The notes under the pieces were generated by a model. It was not told the origin of the DNA and ran no database searches. It saw only the letters and a program-made list of their open reading frames with translations. Of a stretch of 64,000 bases of DNA, positions 57,626-64,000 are shown piece after piece. How positions within the stretch are numbered: the first letter of the stretch is position 1; each line of letters starts with the position of its first letter. The position numbers and the translations under genes are program-made. Source of the stretch: Chlorokybus atmophyticus (lineage: Eukaryota > Streptophyta > Chlorokybophyceae > Chlorokybales > Chlorokybaceae); NCBI GenBank assembly GCA_009103225.1, contig RHPI01000671.1, forward strand, positions 260,838-324,837, in the 5' to 3' direction.

Positions 57626-58619
57626 ATGGGGGGCACTTGGATTGGCCGACTTTGGGGTTTGGCCGGCCTTGGTGGCGCCAGCGAATTCAAGGCCATCATC
57701 TTGGGCCTGGACGGCGCCGGCAAGACCACTGCTCTCTACAAGCTGCACCTCGGAGAGACCGTTGTTACGCAACCCACCGTTGGATCAAATGTGGAGAGGA
57801 TAAGCGTACGCAATGGCGAAGTTGTCTTTGAGGTGATGTTACAGTGACTCGTAATCGCGGTTATTTCTGTCCTGTTCAACTGGTTGGTGCTGTTGTAGTC
57901 GACATGCTGAATTCACCAAGCAGCTCAACACATGCTAAGTAGCTCACATCTCATACTGAACACAACGCAATATGGGTAGTTTCCAGCAAGTACTGTACAT
58001 TATTTGCGACTGCATGATCCAGGCATCTGCGCACAATGGTGTTGCGTGTGATAGCCATCGTTGGTCGAGTGCATTGCTCATGACACCGGATCAGTACAGG
58101 TAAGGCTGTAACAACTGAAGTAACTGCTCCGCATGCCTGACAGGTTTGGGATGTAGGCGGGCAAGAGAAGCTGCGCGCATCATGGCCAACGTACTTCCAG
58201 GGCGCACATGCAGTTATGTTGGTCGTCGACAGCACCGATCGCACACGCATCGCTGTAGCACGAGTAAGTGAAGTGTTCTGAGTTGTGCAAATACCAGATG
58301 CTGAAGAAATGTAGTGAGTAATGGCTGCGACATGCACTAGTAATACTGACAGTGCCTTGCTGGTGAGCAGGATGAACTGTTGAAGTTGCTCAAGCATGAA
58401 GACTTGGTGAAGCCTGTGCTGCTAGTGTATGCCAACAAGCAGGACTTGCGCAATGCCATGACGGTGGCTGAGATAAGCGATGCCTTGTCACTGCATACTG
58501 TGACCAAGCACAGCTGGCACATACAGCCGTGCTGTGCGATCACTGGGGAGGGGTTAAAAGACGGTTTCCGATGGCTGGTGCAGCAAGTCCAGATACGAAG
58601 AATGGCCGATGGTAGATGA
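57626..58619 (+). CDS. ARL5: ARL5-type small GTPase
   Basis: Three exons: 57626-57832, 58144-58263, 58371-58619; 191 aa. All Arf-family motifs are present: Gly2 for myristoylation (MGGTWIG), P-loop GLDGAGKTT, switch I PTVGSNVE, switch [16 protein letters not shown], and CCAITGEGL. The combination [15 protein letters not shown] and [16 protein letters not shown] is that of ARL5, which acts at the trans-Golgi to recruit GARP for endosome-to-Golgi transport in animals (family knowledge). The start at 57626 is chosen because it places Gly at position 2; an in-frame ATG 39 bases upstream would bury it. The C-terminal RRMADGR tail is a little longer than usual. Confidence 0.93.
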
Positions 58620-60101
58620 CAGGCTTGCAAGTGTGTGGTGTTGTAGGTTGCGGGATTGTCCAAGTAGTTACTTGTTATTGTGGTATGGGTCTGGTTATGG
58701 CGTCTGGCCTGCTAGTAGTACCTCTCCGTGCTGTGAATTGGATTGGCTGGCATGGGCTTATACCATAAAGTTGTATTAAGAGCATTGTTAGCCGAGTACT
58801 TGCTGGCCTGGTAAACACGGAGAGGTACAAAGCGTGCACTTTGCGAGTTGACAATGCCCATGTCGTATTGAGTGTGAGTAGTCATGTGATCCCCGGTCTC
58901 CCCATAATTCGCTAAGGCATCTGTTCAACTTAGTGTGGGTGAGCTTATTTGAATTTAGATCAACAATTCATAAAGGCACTCCCTCAGCGTAGACAGCTGG
59001 GCCCTCCTCATACTCGGCTACCACAATAGTGAAGTAACTTGACATCTTGATCACTCCATTGACTTTTTGAACACCTTACAGGCTCAACAGCATGACGTTA
59101 CGCTGTCATCACTCAAGTCACACATATCTCTCCAGTGATTTTTGGGCATTATTGTGCACATGAAACATGCCAACCTAGCGAAAGCTAATATAATAGAGTC
59201 GTAATTTCTGAGACCTTTTACGCTTTTCAGTATATTGTACCTCTATAATAGAGGCTCTATTCAAGCACATTTTCAAATACACTTCGCTAGGCTTGTCCAG
59301 CTTAGCTTTCCCTTGTATTCCTCGGAGGATTACAGGGGAAGACGGAAATCTCATTGCAGGTTTGGGTGCATGTTAGGCTTGAAGTAGCACCCAAACTTGG
59401 AGCATGAAGTACACGTCCCTGCCGCAGGCTGACGTCAATGGCCGTCGGCCATTGGTCACAGCAGCACGGACAGACAAAAATCCACAACGTGAAATCGTTG
59501 GGTTCAAGTCCGGTTTCCCGGGAATTATCAAGGCCATGCAGGCATGTTGCAGCACAAGTCCCCGATGTGACTCACCGGGCCTGGATCAGCGTCTCAGAAA
59601 TTGTTTCGGCGGATGACGATACCATTTCCTGTGCCGTCCGTTTTGCGCGCGCCTGCTTGCCCGCCAACGCCCATGCCTGTGCCTCTTTTGCCGCCGCCTC
59701 CGCCCCCTCCTCCGCTGCTGTTGGAGAGGGCTGCGGCCTGTTGGTGTGGGCGTCGGTGTTGAGCTGATTGTTGCCAGCCGCGAGTGCTGAAAGGAGCAGG
59801 CAGCCCCGTGGCATGGAGGAGCAGCGTTCAGATGTATAGTACACCGTGTATAGATGGCCCATGGCAGGCGGGGCATGGGCGAGGCAGGGTGGTAGCTAGT
59901 TTGAGCAATTGAGCATTGTGTTGTGTTGTGTTGTGTTTGGAGCTGGTAGACATCTTGGTTGGACTGTGTAAGGGATTGACTGGTGTCGCGGACTGCTAGT
60001 TGGAGCTGGGCCAGCGGCTGAAGGGCGGGCTTTGGGCGTGCAAGGAGTTGGGCATCAGAGTTTGCTTACGGTTTTAGTCTTGCTGGTTGTGCTGTTGCGC
60101 G
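58620..60101. other. Interval between ARL5 and ATG13
   Basis: ARL5 3' flank and AT-rich DNA to about 59.3 kb, then the weak minus-strand candidate at 59576-59814 and the ATG13 5' flank, which includes a short TTGTG run near 59918-59935. Confidence 0.5.
59576..59814 (-). CDS. Hypothetical Ala/Glu-rich helical protein, partial
   Basis: A frame from ATG 59814 encodes MPRGCLLLSALAAGN, then PTAAEEGAEAAAKEAQAWAL and AGKQARAKRTAQEMVSSSAE, a strongly helical composition, and runs into a good donor (CG|GTGAGT at 59575). No downstream exon could be placed. Could be one exon of a small minus-strand gene, or chance. Confidence 0.3.
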
Positions 60102-63100
60102 ATGGCAGCTACTGGGCCTGCCGTTGAACGGCAACGCTTCGATCAGATATGCGCAGAGTTTGTGTCAAAAAGCGCCCATGTGATTGTGCATTCCAGGTAA
60201 GAAGCACGGTCATGCCGTCTTTGGCTTCAACGCAACAAGCGCAGCATTGTTCAATCAAGCACGAGTGTAACCAGTATGCAAACAAGTGTCAATTATGATG
60301 TTTGGGCAATGTTTGCAACCCGTGTGCAAAGCTTCATAGCAGTTGGACAGCCATGTATGCATTGTATTTTTCATCAGGCTGATGTTCCAGCATTTGTTGC
60401 ACTTTGCGGTATTCAGAAACACCTTCCGCATGCACTCTAGTCAGCGTCCATTGCACAGTCGCACAAATTTTACACTACAACTTGCACACGCCAAGCTGAT
60501 ATACAACATCGTGTAGGTCATGTATCGCGGATGTGCTGCATGCTGCCTCCTATTCCAGGCATGACTTCCAATATGTGTTCGCACAGCTGCTGTCACGGTG
60601 GTGTGCATTTTCACCGTGTGCATCTTTATTAGTCTAGTTTTACAGCACAGCATTAGTACTGAGCATCAAGTACACCACTGCAGGGTCCCGTTCCTGCCAC
60701 CACCAATCTCCTCTTCACCGCGCAACAAGTCCAATCGCTGGTTCAACCTGGAGACAAGGGAGCTTGAGACACTCAAGCCCGAGGTTGAACCGTGGCGGCG
60801 GTTTGAAGAGAAAGGCCCGCTCGTTCTAGACATCCTGTTGCAGGACAACAGCGTCAGAGACAACAGCAAGCGAGACGGCGATGGAGACTGGGACGCGGAT
60901 GATGGGCAGTTCTTGCTGGAGAGATGGGTCATTCAACAGGTGCTTGGGCGAAAGGACTGCAATGCATTGCATGAAAACCGCTTGCATGGTCGTGTTTGCT
61001 GTCAGTCTGTGTGACAAACGGCAAGTGCAAGCAAGCCCTCACTGGCCTGGTTGTTGGCATGTATTGTGCCTCTTGATTAGTCCGATGTAGAGACCATACC
61101 ATCCAGGTACTTGTGGTGTGCTTTACACAGCATGGGTCGTGTACAGACGTTTACAGTACTTCATCTGCATTACAAAGCGGCTTATGTATACACATTTGCA
61201 AATACATGCATACAGTATATGCATACCTGTCGGGTACCAGTGTTTCTGCTGGAGGTTAGCAATTTGCGTCAACTGCCCAGGGGAGTGGCGCTGTGGTTTT
61301 GCTTGGTTATCTGGCTCGTTAAAGATATCATGGGAGTTGCAGGAGCGAACTCTCGGGTGCGTGGAGCAGATGGAGGTGCCAGTGGTCTACAAGCGGACCA
61401 TAATCATGCTGCGCACGCTCTACGCTCTAACACGCACACTGCCCGCTCATCGCTTGTTCCGCTGCTGCAAGCGAAGCCGATCCCCAACGTTTGGCCTTTT
61501 CTACCGGATCCACTCTGCCCCAAACCCTCTCACGCCCAACATGTGTGATGGCGACAAGGTACATGAGTGAACTTTGTGATGCTCTATGGTGGTGAGAAGT
61601 ACTTGAACAGGATGCGTACTATGACATGTGGCATGCATGCAATGTCATGCGGCTTTCAGTGGGTGTGTAGTCCAGGCTACATCTCGTGTGTGTACACAGG
61701 TGGGCTCTTTTGCATTCTCACCAGTGGACACCCCTGCGGGCCGCCTATGCCTGTCCGTCACGTACAGGCACACAACTGGCATTCTTGCTGTTGAGGTCAG
61801 AAAGCGGCTCGCCCTTCACATCTGTTGTGTAGTCTTGGCTGCTTAGGCTCGTGATGTGCACTCAGGCAAGTCCGGCCCCGCTTGCAGCTGTCATTACTGA
61901 CTACATCGGGAGCCCAAGCCCTGACCCGATGAGGTGAGAGCTTGCGACTGCTTTCATGCCTGATCCTTATTGAAGTGCCATGTCCATATGTGTTCTTTCT
62001 TGCAGATGGCTTCCAAGTGCAATGGAAGACCAGCAGCATGGCGGCAGCTATCGCGGCCTGCGAACACACACACCACCCGTCCCGCTTCGACCCGGACAAG
62101 CTCAGCGCCGACACAGTTGGACAGATGTGCCTGGCCAGCAGCAGCAACGGCGGCCGGCCAGTGGGCCCAACCCTGCGCTAGCGGGCACGTCTGCTCCATC
62201 CCATTCCAGCATCAGTTACAGGTTGGTGGTCTTGGCATGGCTGCGAAGCCTTCATGCACAACGAGGGGAGGTTGGGTGTTCAGGTTCATTGAAGGGAATG
62301 GGACATGGTGGTGCAGCTGATGCTCACAGTCATGGTCACCAGCAACTAACTTGATTCCTGACTTCCTGGTCTGACATGACAGCATGTCTCTCTCTTGCAG
62401 TGCTTCTCCATCTCCAAGGTCGGCCTCGCCAATGGGCAGGTTCCCCCCGCCGCTTCTGTCCTCCGGCCCCGCAGAGGCCGCTTGCATACAGCGCACAACT
62501 AGCGCTCCAGTCAGCATACCCAGGCCAATACCCGCACGCCAGATGTGGGGAGAGGGCCCGCATGCGCAGGATGGCACGTCTGGCATGACGCCCCCGCAAA
62601 ACGCATCCCTGCCTCCACGCACAGGTACTACTAGGTTGTCAGCGTGATGCATGGATTCGGGAAGCTAATGCTTTGGTTGCGAGCAGGTAGTTCTCTGAAG
62701 CGCACGAGCTGGTCACCTTCACCCCCCGGCGCACAGCCCTCAACTGTTCCAGTTGGTTATTACCACGGACCATCCCCTGGAACATCGCTTCAGGACATGC
62801 CGCACAACGCCAACACACTTGTCAGAACCAACAGCCGTGACGCTGGCCAGTCTACATCATCACAGGTGCTGTAACAGCACGGGTTGCTTCCTTGGCACTT
62901 GACTCGACTTGGTAGCAACGTCATGTGTGCAAGGTTGCTGTCGCCCGCGTGTGCAACAGTGAACGCACTTTTGATGTTGACATGTTGTTCCGCAGGGGTC
63001 TACCCCACGGCTGTCATACAGCCCGCCACTGCCATTCGCATTCACGCCACGCTCCTCGTCATCCTCCTTTCTCATTGAAGGCGGTGAGACAGTATCCGCA

Positions 63101-64000
63101 GTGTCTTCGTTGACAGCGCCACACAAGATATCTCCTCCCTTAGCGTCCACATTTCATGACCACATGCCCATCCGCCTGCCGGTCATGATGATGGCGGCAG
63201 CTGCGGATCCTGCATACGAGCCTCTGCGGCTCAGCAACCTGCCTCATCAGAGCCAAGAACAACAGCAGCAACAACCCCTCACCCCCTCACCCCATGCGAT
63301 TGTGCCTCCAGTGTCCAGTGGTGGCTCCGCGTTCAGTGAAACGCCCCGTATGCTGGTTGGTCCCTTAGACTACAAAGGTGCGTGGACGCGATACCCGGTT
63401 GACTGTGCTCCGTAATTGCATGTTGCTCAAAATTCTCAACAGTCTCTTGCACACCGGCAGAGCCCACAAGCGCGACAGAGGCTGATGATGACACGCATGA
63501 CTTCCCTTTTGTGGTGGACACTGACAGCCACGACGGCAGCCAGCCCGCGACTCCAGGACAGGTAAGTTACTTATGCACACCTACATTTTTGTCCAACCTT
63601 TATTTCTTACCAGTGCGAGTCCATCTGTAGTTGTTGTGTACGCATACAATGCTGCAGGTCAGAACTTTTGTTACATAACGCTTGTAAACAGGTAACTACA
63701 CAACAGCGAAAGCACTGATGTGGTACAGGCGTATCATCACGTTTGCATGGTTGCAGGAGGACTCGTGCACCGTTTCTGCAGACACGGCAATGGGCTCGCT
63801 GGTGCGTATGTTCAAGGCGGCCCCTCCACTACGCCCATCGCCAACAGAGTCTCACGACTCAACAGATGCTCAGCAGTCAATGCGGCAGCCATTGCAGCAT
63901 CAGCAGCTGCCACAACTATTGCTACAGCAACCAATGCAAGAGCCGCTCCGGCTCGGTGCCGTGCTGGACTCGTTGCATAAATTCAGAGCCATAAGCGCAT
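60102..64000 (+). CDS. ATG13: Autophagy protein ATG13, 3' partial
   Basis: Exons 60102-60196, 60684-60939, 61343-61558, 61700-61795, 61866-61933, 62006-62221, 62401-62624, 62687-62865, 62996-63377, 63461-63561, 63757 to beyond the window. The N-terminal HORMA domain is clear: FDQICAEFVSKSAHVIVHSR, KSNRWFNLETRELE, PLVLDILLQDNS, QFLLERWVIQQ, VVYKRTIIMLRTLYALTRTL, PAHRLFRCCKRS, FGLFYRI, FAFSPVDTPAGRLCLSVTYR. A long Ser/Pro-rich disordered region follows, with many SP sites, as in other ATG13 proteins where TOR phosphorylation controls binding to ATG1; DFPFVVD and LVRMFKAAPPLRP come near the right edge. ATG13 is the regulatory subunit of the ATG1 kinase complex that starts autophagy. The stop codon is outside the window. 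Confidence 0.93.

Noticed and set aside
59440-59530. B-box-like GGGTTCAAGTCC
   Set aside because: The T-stem does not pair and no A-box or acceptor stem fits; not called as tRNA or SINE.

Overview
The window looks like nuclear DNA of a green alga (core Chlorophyta; genus not resolvable). Evidence: every gene found is intron-rich and eukaryotic (GT-AG introns plus three GC-AG introns); several products are plastid or plant-lineage proteins (TOC64-type import receptor, PAP/fibrillin, plant-type endosulfine, ATG13); and a hydroxyproline-rich SPPPP wall-type protein opens the window. I rebuilt the genes by hand from splice signals, reading phase and protein continuity. Coordinates give the coding span from start codon to stop codon, with exons in the evidence text.

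Layout, left to right: a 5'-truncated proline-rich glycoprotein gene (+, 2-1954); TOC64/OEP64-like receptor (-, 3368-6855), divergent from an endosulfine/Igo1 homologue (+, 7366-8371); the 25-residue ribosomal protein eL41 (+, 9960-10302); a repeat-rich gene desert (10.3-14.6 kb); a BTB-BACK-MATH protein (+, 14591-17015); an ATX1-type copper chaperone (-, 18194-18857), divergent from HMG-CoA lyase (+, 19268-21731); an alpha/beta hydrolase (+, 22530-24456); NAC-alpha (-, 26177-27740); a decayed LTR-retroelement-like insertion (28776-35572) followed by AT-rich desert with tandem repeats and palindromes (to about 40.2 kb); a GRAM-domain membrane protein (-, 40248-41678 or further); a WD40 protein with low-complexity insertions (+, 42511-45340), convergent with an aminoacylase-1 peptidase (-, 45451-48429), itself divergent from a PAP/fibrillin gene (+, 48514-49843); a 20-exon gene for a Calx-beta plus voltage-sensor-like membrane protein with an unrecognised C-terminal half (-, 50115-56403); an ARL5-type GTPase (+, 57626-58619); and ATG13 (+, 60102 to beyond the right edge).

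The genes do not form an operon or a single pathway; this is ordinary eukaryotic gene order with alternating convergent and divergent pairs. Functional themes are plastid import and lipid bodies (TOC64, fibrillin), cell-cycle/PP2A control (endosulfine), amino-acid catabolism (HMG-CoA lyase, aminoacylase), translation and co-translational sorting (eL41, NAC-alpha), and membrane traffic and autophagy (ARL5, ATG13, GRAM).

The most unusual item is the 50.1-56.4 kb gene. It joins an N-terminal Calx-beta domain to four helices resembling a voltage-sensor bundle, a lumenal or extracellular loop held between two further helices, and about 600 residues of helical C-terminal sequence that I cannot assign. 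There is no room downstream for the cyclase domain that might be expected after such an N-terminus.
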